Part shown: piece by piece, positions 8,154 to 17,049 of the stretch
How the letters are laid out: the number at the start of each line of letters is the position of its first letter
Numbering within the stretch: the stretch's first letter is position 1
DNA from: Promethearchaeia archaeon
GTDB taxonomy: Archaea; Asgardarchaeota; Lokiarchaeia; Sigyniarchaeales; SOKP01
Assembly: GCA_029856045.1 (NCBI GenBank)
Contig: JAHQWG010000016.1
Location: 251,921 to 315,920 of the forward strand
DNA length: 64,000 nt
Direction of reading: 5' to 3'
The notes under the pieces: model-generated
Told to the model about the DNA's origin: nothing
Databases searched by the model: none
The model's input: the letters and a program-made list of their open reading frames with translations, nothing else
Position numbers and translations under genes: made by a program

Positions 8154-11100
8154 ATGGTAGTATTAAGTAAATGGCAAGAAGAATATTTTAATGAGCTAGA
8201 ACAACGAGTAAATCAAATTTATGATATTGCAAAAGAAGCGAAAAGTAGGGGGTTAGATCCATCAACAGATGTAGAGTCTCCTATTGCTAAGGATCTTGCT
8301 GGGAGAGTAGAAACTTTAATTGGACCAAAAGGAATTGCTAAACGTCTTAGAGAGTTAAAAGAGAGTGGATTAAATGAAGATGAAATTGTATTTGAAATTG
8401 CAACAGAAATATTAGATAAAAAATTAGGCAACATTGAATCAAAGGATGAAAGAGTTGATAGAGCAATTAGAGCAGCATTAGCAATTAAAACACAAGGTGT
8501 TGTTTCAGCTCCATTGGAAGGAATTTCAAGAATTCTTATCCGAAAAGACAATTTAGGAAACTCTTATTTATCTTTGTACTTTGCTGGACCTATACGAGCC
8601 GCTGGTGGAACAACAACTGCATTATGCGTATTACTTGCTGATATGGTAAGGAAAAAAATAAATCTACCAAAATATAAGGCAACTGAGGGAGAAATTGGGC
8701 GAATGGTGGAAGAAATAAAACTTTATAATCGAATTTTAAATTTGCAATATCCTGCATCTAATGAGGAAATTAGATTTGCAGTTAAAAATTTACCAGTAGA
8801 AATAAATGGAGATCCAACAGAAAAAGAGGAGGTATCAGCTTTTCGGGATCTCCCTCGAATAGATACTAATAGAATTAGAGGTGGTGCATGTTTAGTTTTA
8901 AATGACGGAATCCTTTTAAAAAAGAGTAAGCTTCAAAAAATTACCAATCAAATGAACTTAATTGGATGGGAATGGCTAGATGAGTTAATAAAAATATCTA
9001 AATCTAGTGAATCGAAATTTGATAAAGAAATTAAAAAATCTAAACATCAAAAAATAGCAAAAGATGAAAAATTTATTACTGACATTATCGCTGGAAGGCC
9101 AGTCTTTAGTTATCCCTCAGAAACTGGAGGCCATCGAATTCGTTACGGGAGGTCTCGCAATAGTGGATTAGCAGCATGCGGGATGCATCCAGCAACAATG
9201 ACACTTTTTGATAATTTTATTGCCATTGGCACTCAAATTAAAATAGAAAGACCCGGAAAAAGTGCCTCTATTGTTCCAGTTTCTAGTATTGAAACACCAA
9301 TTGTTTTATTAAAAAATGGAAACGTAGTAAAGATAAAAACCGAATCTATGGCTAATGAATTATATAAAGATATTGAAAAAATTCTATTTTTGGGGGATAT
9401 TCTTATTGGCTATGGAGAATTCGTTGAAAATAATCATATTTTACTTCCATCTGGATATTGTGAAGAATGGTGGGCTCTAGATTTAAAGAATTCATTGGAA
9501 AAGAATAAAGAAAAAATTAAAAAATTTCCCATTGAGGAAGAGAGATTAAAAACTTTTCATAAAGACTTCTTTAAAAAGATACCATCCGCGGAAGAAGCAA
9601 TTGCTATTAGTAAAATTCTAAATATTCCACTTCACCCAGTTTATACTGATTTTTGGAATAACTTAACATTAAAAGAAATCATCTCATTAAGAAAGTTCTT
9701 TATAGATAATTATAAAAATGGAATTTTAACTTTGGATATAATTCCAGAAATTAAATCTATCCTAGAGAAAGCTTTTATCCCGCATAGAATTATTGACAAT
9801 AAAATTGTATTTAGCAAGGCAAAAAATAAAATCTATGAGGAAATTTTCGGTTTAAAATCTAAAAAAGATATTGATCTCTCTAAAATATCAAATATCTTTG
9901 ACTTATTCAATTCATTATCTGCCATGAAAATCAAAAATATGTGTTACCATTATATAGGATCCCGGATGGGGCGACCAGAAAAATCTGAAGAAAAAAAAAT
10001 GAAACCTCCAATTCATGTATTATTTCCCTTAAGTAAAAAAGTAGGCAGCTCTCGTACTATTCAAAAAGCAATTGAATTGGGTAAGATCAAAATTGATATT
10101 TGCAGAAAAAAATGCCCTAACTGTAATACGATTACTATTTTTAATAAATGCAACACATGTGGAACTCACACAAAATTCCAAAAATTTTGCCCTAATTGCA
10201 AGAAATTCGTTGATGCAAAAAATGTATCTTGTCCATATTGCAACGGAATGCTGAAAAACTCAACTCCAGCATTATTCAATTTTAAAAAATATATTAATTC
10301 AATTATGAAAGAGATAAATCATTCTCTTCCCAATGTCAAGGGTGTATATGGGCTTACAAATTTAATGAAAGTTGCAGAACCACTCCAAAAAGGAATCTTG
10401 AGAGCATTACACGGAGTTTTTGTATATAAAGATGGCACAATTCGTTATGATGCAACTGATCTCCCATTGACACACTTCAAACCAAATGAAATTGGTACTT
10501 CTATAAAGAAACTAATTGAATTTGGTTATTTATATGACATTTATGGGAAACCTCTTGAAAACGATGAACAAATTCTTGAATTAAAAGTACAAGATATTCT
10601 TTTATCTGAACATAGTACAAAATATTTTGTAAAAGTTGCCAATTTTCTTGATGACGAATTGAAAACTTTCTATAATATAAATCCATTTTATAATATTAAG
10701 AATATTTCTGATTTAATAGGCCAAATCTTTATAGGTTTAGCACCCCATACTTCCGCGGGAATAATTGGGAGAGCTATTGGCTTTTCATCAGCTAGGGCTA
10801 TTTACGCACACCCTTTCTGGCATGCTGCGAAACGTCGAAATTGTGATGGGGATGAAGATGGATTGATGCTATTAATGGATTGTTTACTTAATTTTTCACT
10901 GCATTATCTTCCAAGTAAAATTGGAGGAAAAATGGATGAACCACTTGTTATATCAGTAAGGCTTGACCCAAATGAAATTGATTCAGAGGCCCATAACATT
11001 GATACTCTTTATCGATATCCCTTAGAATTTTATGAAAGTACAGAGAAATATTTGGATCCTATTGAAATAATAGATAAAATGGAATTGGAAAGTACTCGTC

Positions 11101-11597
11101 TCGGATCTGAACTCCAATTTGAACAACTTGGATTCACTCATCCCACTGAATCAATTAATGCTGGCCCTCTTACTACGGCTTATAAATTATATGAAACAAT
11201 AGATGAAAAAATACATGCTCAATTATATTTGGCAAAAATCATAAAGTCTGTAAATGTCCAAGATGTTGCCAGAAGAATTTTAAAAACACATTTTACTCCT
11301 GATATTCTTGGAAACCTGCGCTCATTCACCAACCAAAACTTTAGGTGTGTTAAATGTAATGAAAAATATAGAACACCACCTTTATACACAGGCGGTGTAT
11401 GTAAATGTGGTGGGAATATCATCTTAACAGTGAATCGTGGTGGGATCGAAAAATATATACCCCGATCATTAAAAATAATAAAAGAATTTGATCTAGATAA
11501 CTATACTAAACAAAAAATGGAATTAATTGAGTCATACGTAAAATCCGTAGCTAACAATCCAAAAATAAGGCAACATCATTTATCAGACTTTTTCTAA
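8154..11597 (+). CDS. polC: DNA polymerase D large subunit (DP2)
   Basis: 1147 aa catalytic subunit of archaeal PolD, full family length. The N-terminus (WQEEYFNELEQRVNQIYDIA) is typical. Internal hallmarks include GPIRAAGGTTTAL (about 143-155) and GGHRIRYGRSRNSG. A cysteine-rich zinc module lies at about 649-702 (CPNC, CNTCG, CPNC, CPYC). The active-site block RRNCDGDEDGLMLL has Asp898 and Asp900 as catalytic residues. A second zinc module is at about 1064-1085 (CVKC ... CKCGG). There is no intein, although PolD large subunits often carry one near the active site. It stands alone on the plus strand, divergent from the DP1 gene. Confidence 0.97.
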   Translation: MVVLSKWQEEYFNELEQRVNQIYDIAKEAKSRGLDPSTDVESPIAKDLAGRVETLIGPKGIAKRLRELKESGLNEDEIVFEIATEILDKKLGNIESKDERVDRAIRAALAIKTQGVVSAPLEGISRILIRKDNLGNSYLSLYFAGPIRAAGGTTTALCVLLADMVRKKINLPKYKATEGEIGRMVEEIKLYNRILNLQYPASNEEIRFAVKNLPVEINGDPTEKEEVSAFRDLPRIDTNRIRGGACLVLNDGILLKKSKLQKITNQMNLIGWEWLDELIKISKSSESKFDKEIKKSKHQKIAKDEKFITDIIAGRPVFSYPSETGGHRIRYGRSRNSGLAACGMHPATMTLFDNFIAIGTQIKIERPGKSASIVPVSSIETPIVLLKNGNVVKIKTESMANELYKDIEKILFLGDILIGYGEFVENNHILLPSGYCEEWWALDLKNSLEKNKEKIKKFPIEEERLKTFHKDFFKKIPSAEEAIAISKILNIPLHPVYTDFWNNLTLKEIISLRKFFIDNYKNGILTLDIIPEIKSILEKAFIPHRIIDNKIVFSKAKNKIYEEIFGLKSKKDIDLSKISNIFDLFNSLSAMKIKNMCYHYIGSRMGRPEKSEEKKMKPPIHVLFPLSKKVGSSRTIQKAIELGKIKIDICRKKCPNCNTITIFNKCNTCGTHTKFQKFCPNCKKFVDAKNVSCPYCNGMLKNSTPALFNFKKYINSIMKEINHSLPNVKGVYGLTNLMKVAEPLQKGILRALHGVFVYKDGTIRYDATDLPLTHFKPNEIGTSIKKLIEFGYLYDIYGKPLENDEQILELKVQDILLSEHSTKYFVKVANFLDDELKTFYNINPFYNIKNISDLIGQIFIGLAPHTSAGIIGRAIGFSSARAIYAHPFWHAAKRRNCDGDEDGLMLLMDCLLNFSLHYLPSKIGGKMDEPLVISVRLDPNEIDSEAHNIDTLYRYPLEFYESTEKYLDPIEIIDKMELESTRLGSELQFEQLGFTHPTESINAGPLTTAYKLYETIDEKIHAQLYLAKIIKSVNVQDVARRILKTHFTPDILGNLRSFTNQNFRCVKCNEKYRTPPLYTGGVCKCGGNIILTVNRGGIEKYIPRSLKIIKEFDLDNYTKQKMELIESYVKSVANNPKIRQHHLSDFF

Positions 11598-11788
11598 TCT
11601 TATCCTAAATCAAATTTTTTATTCATTTCTATTAAAATACGATTATAAAAAATCTAAATTAATATTATAATTGATTTTTTAAATAAGCAAAATTATGTTA
11701 AAATTATAAGAAACAGTAAATTTAATTTATATTTTAATTAAGAATCCTTCCAAAAAAATAGTGTTTAAAGAAAGGTATTGGTTTTAGA

Positions 11789-14188
11789 TTGAGCTCTGAA
11801 AACGTACTGAAAAGGACCATCAAGTTAAAAATGGATCTTCTTTCAAGTAATTATGATTTATGCATAGAACGTATTAAATTCTTTACCGAAATATATAAAG
11901 AAAATAAAGAAGACCATGAAATTTTGAAAAGAGCTATGGCACTTGCACACACTTTAAAGAACATGACTATTTTTATTAGAAATGATGAATTGCTTGTCGG
12001 AAATGAAACTAGTAAAAATTTAGGTGAGAAAATCAATCTTGATTTACTTTCCTATGATGATAATTTTAGTAAACGTAGTAGTATTTTAAAATTCGGAAAA
12101 AGAAAACTTCAACCTTTCCAAATTGAAGATCATGAAATTGATGATTTATTAGAGCTTGTTCCATTTTGGAAGGGAAAGGCTTTATATAGTGATATTATAT
12201 ATCAACGATTGATTGATGAAAAGCTTATCAATAGTACTAGAAAGTTAGCTGCTGTCGCCCCTAATATCGCTATCCAAGTAGGAACTTCTGAAGGTCATTT
12301 ATCTGCTGGTTATGAAAAGCTACTAAAACTAGGTTATGCTGGAATTATTAAAGAAGCTGAATCTTATCAAAAACTTTTGGATAAGAAAGATAATAAATAT
12401 AAAGAAAAAAACGATTTTTATGAAGCTGTGAAGATATATTATAAAGCAGCCATTGATTTTTCATTACGTTATTCAGACCTTGCTTATAAAAAAGTAAATA
12501 ACGAAAAAAATGACCAGCGAAAAAATGAGCTCGAAATTATTGCAGAAATGATGAAAAAATTTGGTGAAAAACCTCCTGAATCCTTCTATGAAGCAATTCA
12601 ATATATTTGGTTTACTCAAAATATAGCAAACATCATTTATAATCGAAGCGTTGTTGCTTTAGGAAGATTGGATCAAATTTTATGGCCTTTTTATCAAAAA
12701 GATTTAAAAAAAAATAAGATTACTCACGAACTTGCTTTAGAATTAATAGAAGAACTAAATTTAAAATTGACTTGGAATGTTACAATATTACCCACAGATT
12801 ATACAATGATTGCCAATGCACTAGGTCAAAATACTCAAACAATAACTATTTCTGGGATGGATAAAAATGGAGCTGATGCTACAAATGATCTTTCTTATCT
12901 CTTTCTTGAAGCTTATAAGAATTTAAAGATTTTTACTACGGACTTATCAGTGAGAATACACAAAAATACACCAAAAAAATTTTTTAAAGAAGTAATAAAA
13001 GTTTTCAAATATACTTCAGGAATAGCATTCTATAATGATGATATTATAGTCCCATCATTGGTAAAAGCAGGATATTCTTTAGAAGATGCTCGAGATTATG
13101 TTCTAATTGGATGCGTTGAACCTACTGGTCAAGGTAATAGTTTTGAAGCAACTGCTCGAATGTTTCTGAATTTACCTGGGGTTTTGGAATTAACTCTGAA
13201 TAATGGGTATAGTAATATATCAAAAATGGTTGATGGATTACAGACAGGAGATCCAACAATCTTTAAGACTTTTGAAGATCTTCTAGAAGCCTTTATTCAT
13301 CAATTAAGATTTAATATAAATAAGTCAGTAAAAATAGCAGAAGTGGGTGATCTTGAAGTAATGAAATATTTTCAAGATCCATTCATTTCAGCTACATTAA
13401 AAGGATGTATGGAGAGTGGGAAGGATTATGTTTGTGGAGGTGCAAAATATAACTTTTCTTCCATAACTGGGTATGGTTTTGCAACATTAGTCGATTCATT
13501 ATATAACATTAAAAAAGTAGTATATGAAGAAAACCTAATTTCGCTTCCTGAATTCATTCAAATTATGAATTCTAATTTTAAAGATAAAGAATTATTTCGA
13601 CAAAAATTGATTAATAGCTATAATAAATGGGGTAATGATAAAGATAGTATTGATTCTCTTGCAAAAGAGTTATGGGATTTGTTTTGCTTTGAAGTTGTTA
13701 AACATGTACCTCTCAGAGGAGGTAGATATAATGCTGGAGCATATTCAATGGGTATACATGTTATTGAAGGTTTTTTTACCAGACCCACTGCTGATGGAAG
13801 AAAAGCTATGGAACCGATCTCAAATAGTTTATCTCCCGTAAATAAAGTTGAAAAAAATGGAATTACAGCAATTTTAAATTCTGTGGCCAAATTGAATTAT
13901 GATTACGCAACAAATGGAGTTGCAGTAAACATTAGAATTCATCCACAAAATCTTGAAAAGGAGGAAAATGTAGATAAGCTATATTTTTTGTTAAAATCCT
14001 ATTTTGATTCAGGAGGTATGCAAATTCAACCAAATGTAGTTTCAACAGAGACTCTTAAAGATGCTCAGAAACATCCTGAAAAATATAATGATTTAATCGT
14101 TAAAGTAGGTGGATATAATGCAACATTTACTGATCTTGGAGCACCAATTCAAAATGATATAATTGATAGATTAGAAAATGACTTTTGA
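11789..14188 (+). CDS. Glycyl radical enzyme, dehydratase/lyase type
   Basis: 799 aa pyruvate formate-lyase-like glycyl radical enzyme from a TTG start. The active-site loop reads IGCVEPTGQGN with Cys442 and Glu444. Cys followed by Glu two positions on is the pattern of eliminating members (glycerol/diol dehydratase, choline TMA-lyase), whereas true PFL has Cys-Cys. The radical loop near the C-terminus is KVGGYNATF with Gly775 as the radical site, followed by LQxxII-like DIIDR. Substrate cannot be told from sequence. No activating radical SAM gene is adjacent; a radical SAM protein of the PFL-activase-related COG2108 type lies at 48.9 kb. The enzyme implies anaerobic metabolism. Confidence 0.93.
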   Translation: MSSENVLKRTIKLKMDLLSSNYDLCIERIKFFTEIYKENKEDHEILKRAMALAHTLKNMTIFIRNDELLVGNETSKNLGEKINLDLLSYDDNFSKRSSILKFGKRKLQPFQIEDHEIDDLLELVPFWKGKALYSDIIYQRLIDEKLINSTRKLAAVAPNIAIQVGTSEGHLSAGYEKLLKLGYAGIIKEAESYQKLLDKKDNKYKEKNDFYEAVKIYYKAAIDFSLRYSDLAYKKVNNEKNDQRKNELEIIAEMMKKFGEKPPESFYEAIQYIWFTQNIANIIYNRSVVALGRLDQILWPFYQKDLKKNKITHELALELIEELNLKLTWNVTILPTDYTMIANALGQNTQTITISGMDKNGADATNDLSYLFLEAYKNLKIFTTDLSVRIHKNTPKKFFKEVIKVFKYTSGIAFYNDDIIVPSLVKAGYSLEDARDYVLIGCVEPTGQGNSFEATARMFLNLPGVLELTLNNGYSNISKMVDGLQTGDPTIFKTFEDLLEAFIHQLRFNINKSVKIAEVGDLEVMKYFQDPFISATLKGCMESGKDYVCGGAKYNFSSITGYGFATLVDSLYNIKKVVYEENLISLPEFIQIMNSNFKDKELFRQKLINSYNKWGNDKDSIDSLAKELWDLFCFEVVKHVPLRGGRYNAGAYSMGIHVIEGFFTRPTADGRKAMEPISNSLSPVNKVEKNGITAILNSVAKLNYDYATNGVAVNIRIHPQNLEKEENVDKLYFLLKSYFDSGGMQIQPNVVSTETLKDAQKHPEKYNDLIVKVGGYNATFTDLGAPIQNDIIDRLENDF

Positions 14189-14258
14189 TCAAACTTAAAT
14201 GAAGAAAATACAATGTTTTGTTTCGTAATTATTTTTTCATAAAATTGGAAAATTAAAA

Positions 14259-14371
14259 TGGTGAAGGAGGGGGGATTCGAACCCCCGAAGGCCTACGCCA
14301 ATGGAGCCTCGGTCCATCACCTCTAATCTCTTGACCTAAGCCAAGATTTGACCATGCTTGGCGACTCCTTC
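14259..14371 (-). tRNA. tRNA-Leu(GAG) with D-arm intron, CCA encoded
   Basis: On the minus strand, acceptor GAAGGAG (14371-14365) pairs with CTCCTTC, followed by A73 and an encoded CCA (14259-14261). T arm is GGGGG-TTCGAAT-CCCCC. A long variable arm (TGGC-GTAG-GCC) marks class II. Anticodon stem ATGGA/TCCAT encloses CCGAGGC, anticodon GAG, so leucine; A73 agrees. Between the D loop (GCCAAGCATGGTCAAA) and GGTG lie 25 extra bases forming a hairpin. Their removal restores GGTCAAAGGTG, close to the leucine consensus. Mature length is about 85 plus CCA. Position 33 is C rather than T, which is unusual. Confidence 0.88.
14323..14347 (-). other. 25-nt intron in the D arm of tRNA-Leu
   Basis: The insert folds as TCTTG-loop-CAAGA. 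The flanks GGTC and GATT can pair as a 4-bp central helix, with AAA and AGAG as bulges, giving a relaxed bulge-helix-bulge site for the archaeal tRNA splicing endonuclease. The cut could shift by one base because A repeats at the junction. Confidence 0.7.
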
Positions 14372-14584
14372 TCGATTTAGAATTTTTTAAAGAAATAAAG
14401 TCCAATTAATTATTTTAATAAAAAATTAAAAATTTTTCCAATTTATTAAGAAAAAAGAATATTTAGATTAATATCCGAATATGTTATTAATTTTTATCTA
14501 AAAAATTTTTATTAAAGTCTATTATATTTTACTTAATTTTTATTTTATTTACAAATATAACTAAAATTATATTAATTTCATGTC

Positions 14585-15592
14585 ATGTCAATAAATAGAA
14601 AAAAATTAGAAGCTTTATTAAGATGGTATTTTAATACTGTTGGAGAAGATCTTTTAGCTTCAATAATTGTGGATAGAGAAGGACTGGTTCTAGCCTCACA
14701 ATCTCGAGAAGATAAAATTGATGAGGAAATAGTTGGTGGTTTATCTTCACTAATCGAGCCTGTGTTGAAAAGAATTACACAAGAATTTAGTTCAGGGAAT
14801 TTTGGGACAGGAACATTTGATACAGAGGAATATAGACTAATCTTTTGCGAAGCTGGAGAGGATGCTGTTTTTATCTCAATCTTGGATGGTATTGCAATGA
14901 TTGATCCCATTTTTCCCTATGCATATTTAGCTGCAGAAAAAATTGCAAGAATATTTGATGGTCGAGAGGTAAGTCCCGTTATACCAAATCTATATAAAAA
15001 GGTTGGGTCAGAAAAAATTACAAAAAAAGAAGGAAAAATTCAACAGATTGGCGTGAAATCGGAAGAATATGCTTATAAATTAATTCTTGGCGGAGAAGGT
15101 GGTGTTGGTAAAACATCTATGGTAATGAGATTTGTTCATGATAATTTCCAAGAAAGTTATAAAGCAACAATAGGCACAAACATTATGAAAAAAGAATGTG
15201 AATTTATGGATTTGAATACAAAAGTTCGTTTCATCATATGGGATCTTGCAGGACAAGCTCAATTCGCTCGAGTTCGCCAAACTTATCTACGAAATTCTGA
15301 AGCAGGATTATTAGTATTTGATGTAACGAGAAGAGATACTTTTAATAAAATTAAGAATTGGCATGAAGAAATATTAAAAGATTCAAAGAAAACATCATTA
15401 GTTTTAGTGGGAAATAAAATTGATTTAATAGACCAGAGAGATGTAACAAAAGAAGAAGGAGAAGCACTAGCAAAAGAATTGGATCTCTCATATTTTGAAA
15501 CTTCTGCGAAAGATGGTACTGGGGTAGATGACGCATTTAAAATGCTTGCACTCCAAATGATTGATAAATATATTATCGTTAAAGAAGTATAG
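14585..15592 (+). CDS. Roadblock-domain Rab-like small GTPase
   Basis: 335 aa fusion. Residues about 1-125 resemble a roadblock/LC7 domain (SIIVDREGLVLAS, then an alternating strand/helix region). Residues about 160-335 are a complete Ras-superfamily GTPase: P loop GGEGGVGKTS (169-178), switch I TIGTN, switch II WDLAGQ (about 219-224), NKID (about 276) and SAKDG. The catalytic Gln after AG is kept. There is no C-terminal cysteine for prenylation. Roadblock proteins regulate GTPases in eukaryotes (for example Ragulator) and in bacterial MglB, so the fused form may be self-regulating. Such fusions are typical of Asgard archaea. It lies between two tRNA genes. Confidence 0.93.
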   Translation: MSINRKKLEALLRWYFNTVGEDLLASIIVDREGLVLASQSREDKIDEEIVGGLSSLIEPVLKRITQEFSSGNFGTGTFDTEEYRLIFCEAGEDAVFISILDGIAMIDPIFPYAYLAAEKIARIFDGREVSPVIPNLYKKVGSEKITKKEGKIQQIGVKSEEYAYKLILGGEGGVGKTSMVMRFVHDNFQESYKATIGTNIMKKECEFMDLNTKVRFIIWDLAGQAQFARVRQTYLRNSEAGLLVFDVTRRDTFNKIKNWHEEILKDSKKTSLVLVGNKIDLIDQRDVTKEEGEALAKELDLSYFETSAKDGTGVDDAFKMLALQMIDKYIIVKEV

Positions 15593-15598
15593 TAATAA

Positions 15599-15690
15599 AG
15601 CCTCTGGAGAGATTTGAACTCTCGACCTTCTGATTACGATTTCTGTGCTTAATAAGCATATCAGACGCTATACCGCTAAGCTACAGAGGC
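15599..15690 (-). tRNA. tRNA-Thr(CGT) with intron at position 32/33
   Basis: On the minus strand, acceptor GCCTCTG (15690-15684) pairs with CAGAGGC, followed by discriminator T73, which is normal for archaeal tRNA-Thr. D arm is GCTTAGCGGTATAGC and T arm GAGAG-TTCAAAT-CTCTC. The anticodon stem TCTGA/TCAGA is split by a 20-base intron. After removal the loop reads TTCGTAA, anticodon CGT. CCA is not encoded. Mature length is 72. The gene starts 7 bases after the stop of the convergent roadblock-GTPase. Confidence 0.93.
15640..15659 (-). other. 20-nt intron at 32/33 of tRNA-Thr
   Basis: The pre-tRNA folds into a textbook bulge-helix-bulge: outer GCG/CGT, 4-bp central helix TCTG/CAGA, 3-base bulges ATA and AAT, inner hairpin TGCTT-ATT-AAGCA. 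Cutting after the second base of each bulge removes exactly 20 bases and restores a normal 7-base anticodon loop. Introns usually sit at 37/38; 32/33 is non-canonical. Confidence 0.85.
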
Positions 15691-15770
15691 ATTTACATAA
15701 ATATCTTTAAAAATTAAATAATTATAATTCTATAGTAGTTATAAATTTTTTTTCAGAAAAATACATTTGA

Positions 15771-16811
15771 GTGGCAATGAAAGGATTAACTCTCAAAGAA
15801 CTTGGAGAATCGAAAATCATTGAGATTATCGAACAATTGATTTTTGAAAACACCGGTGAAAAAATACAAAATGATGATGCTTTTTTTATGGATTTGAAAA
15901 TTAAAGGTAATCTAAATCAAAATTACGTTGTTATTAATACCGATATGCTCGTCTCTACTTCAGATGTTCCCCATCAAATGACCCCCTTTCATATCGGACG
16001 AAAATCAGTTATTATGAATATTAGTGATCTACTAGTAAAGGGAATCACACCGGTGGCAGTAATTATCTCTTTAGGACTTCCAAATGATATGATACTAACC
16101 GATTTTAAAGAACTTATGATGGGAATTATTGATACTTGTAAAAGATTTAATTTGAAGTATCTAGGAGGAGATCTTAATGAGACTAAAGATGAAATAATTA
16201 TTAACCCAACTGTATTCGGATTCGGACAAAAAGATAAAATAATCTACAGAAAAGGAATGAAAATAGGGGATATTTTATGCATAAATGGCTGTTTTGGTCT
16301 TACTGGAGTTGGATTCAATATTATTTTAAATAAATTAGGAGATTTTTCTGATCCAAATTACAAAATAGCAATCGATTCTGTTTTAAATCCCTCAATCAGC
16401 CATATAGAAGGTAAGATTTTGGCAAAAAACAAATTAGCGACTGCTAGTATCGATTCTTCTGACGGATTGGCAAAATCTCTAAAAGAACTTACTAAAACAA
16501 ATAATAATCTTGGTTTTGAAATTAACCTAAATGATGTCCCAACAGAAAAAATTGTTAAAGAATACTCTGAAAAATTTAATATCCCTTTTGAAAAATTAAT
16601 ATTTAATGGTGGGGAAGAATTTATACATCTTTTCACAATTGCCCCCAATAATTTTAATAAAGCCTTACAATTAATTAAAGATCAAAATGGGTATCTTATA
16701 CCAATAGGAAAAGTAATAGCAGAAAATAAAATTTATATTATTAAAGATGATAAAAGAAATGTCCTAAAAGATTTTGGCTATGAGCACTTTATAACGGTGC
16801 ATGAAAAGTAA
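15771..16811 (+). CDS. thiL: Thiamine-monophosphate kinase (ThiL)
   Basis: 346 aa member of the AIRS/PurM-like family. It phosphorylates thiamine phosphate to thiamine diphosphate with ATP. Motifs: N-terminal LGESKIIEII, NDDAFFMDL (Mg-ATP binding), NTDMLVSTSDVP, GRKSVIMNISDLLVKGITPVAV, and YLGGDLNETKD, all in family order. GTG at 15771 is the listed start; ATG at 15777 is two codons later and equally possible. It stands between tRNA-Thr and tRNA-Lys with no other thiamine gene nearby. Confidence 0.93.
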   Translation: MAMKGLTLKELGESKIIEIIEQLIFENTGEKIQNDDAFFMDLKIKGNLNQNYVVINTDMLVSTSDVPHQMTPFHIGRKSVIMNISDLLVKGITPVAVIISLGLPNDMILTDFKELMMGIIDTCKRFNLKYLGGDLNETKDEIIINPTVFGFGQKDKIIYRKGMKIGDILCINGCFGLTGVGFNIILNKLGDFSDPNYKIAIDSVLNPSISHIEGKILAKNKLATASIDSSDGLAKSLKELTKTNNNLGFEINLNDVPTEKIVKEYSEKFNIPFEKLIFNGGEEFIHLFTIAPNNFNKALQLIKDQNGYLIPIGKVIAENKIYIIKDDKRNVLKDFGYEHFITVHEK

Positions 16812-16890
16812 AGTAATTAATAAAATTTTTATTTTGTTTAATATTATATTGAAATCAAATCTATAACTTCTAAAGAAAAAAATAATATGA

Positions 16891-16964
16891 GGGCTTGTGG
16901 CGCAGTCAGGTAGCGCAACGGGCTTTTAACCCGCAGGTCGGGGGTTCAACTCCCCTCAAGCCCG
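16891..16964 (+). tRNA. tRNA-Lys(TTT)
   Basis: Acceptor GGGCTTG/CAAGCCC with discriminator G. D arm GCGC-AGTCAGGTA-GCGC. Anticodon arm CGGG-CTTTTAA-CCCG with anticodon TTT, plus an A-C mismatch at 27-43. T arm GGGGG-TTCAACT-CCCCT. 74 bases, no intron, no encoded CCA. A TATA-like CTATAAC at 16861-16867 sits about 28 bases upstream. Confidence 0.96.
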
Positions 16965-17049
16965 CTTAAAATCATCCTCCTAATTTAAAAAATAGACTTT
17001 CTCATGTCGATAAATTAATTAAATCATTATAATTTAAACAATAATAAGC

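Noticed and set aside
8154-11597. Intein in the PolD large subunit
   Set aside because: The reading runs straight through the NCDGDED active site at normal family length (1147 aa). RtcB, NrdD, RpoB and PAN were likewise found intein-free.
14338-14362. Reading GCCAAG/CTTGGC as the D stem of tRNA-Leu without an intron
   Set aside because: It leaves about 22 unexplained bases before the anticodon stem. Removing 25 bases instead restores the leucine-type D arm and a normal mature length.
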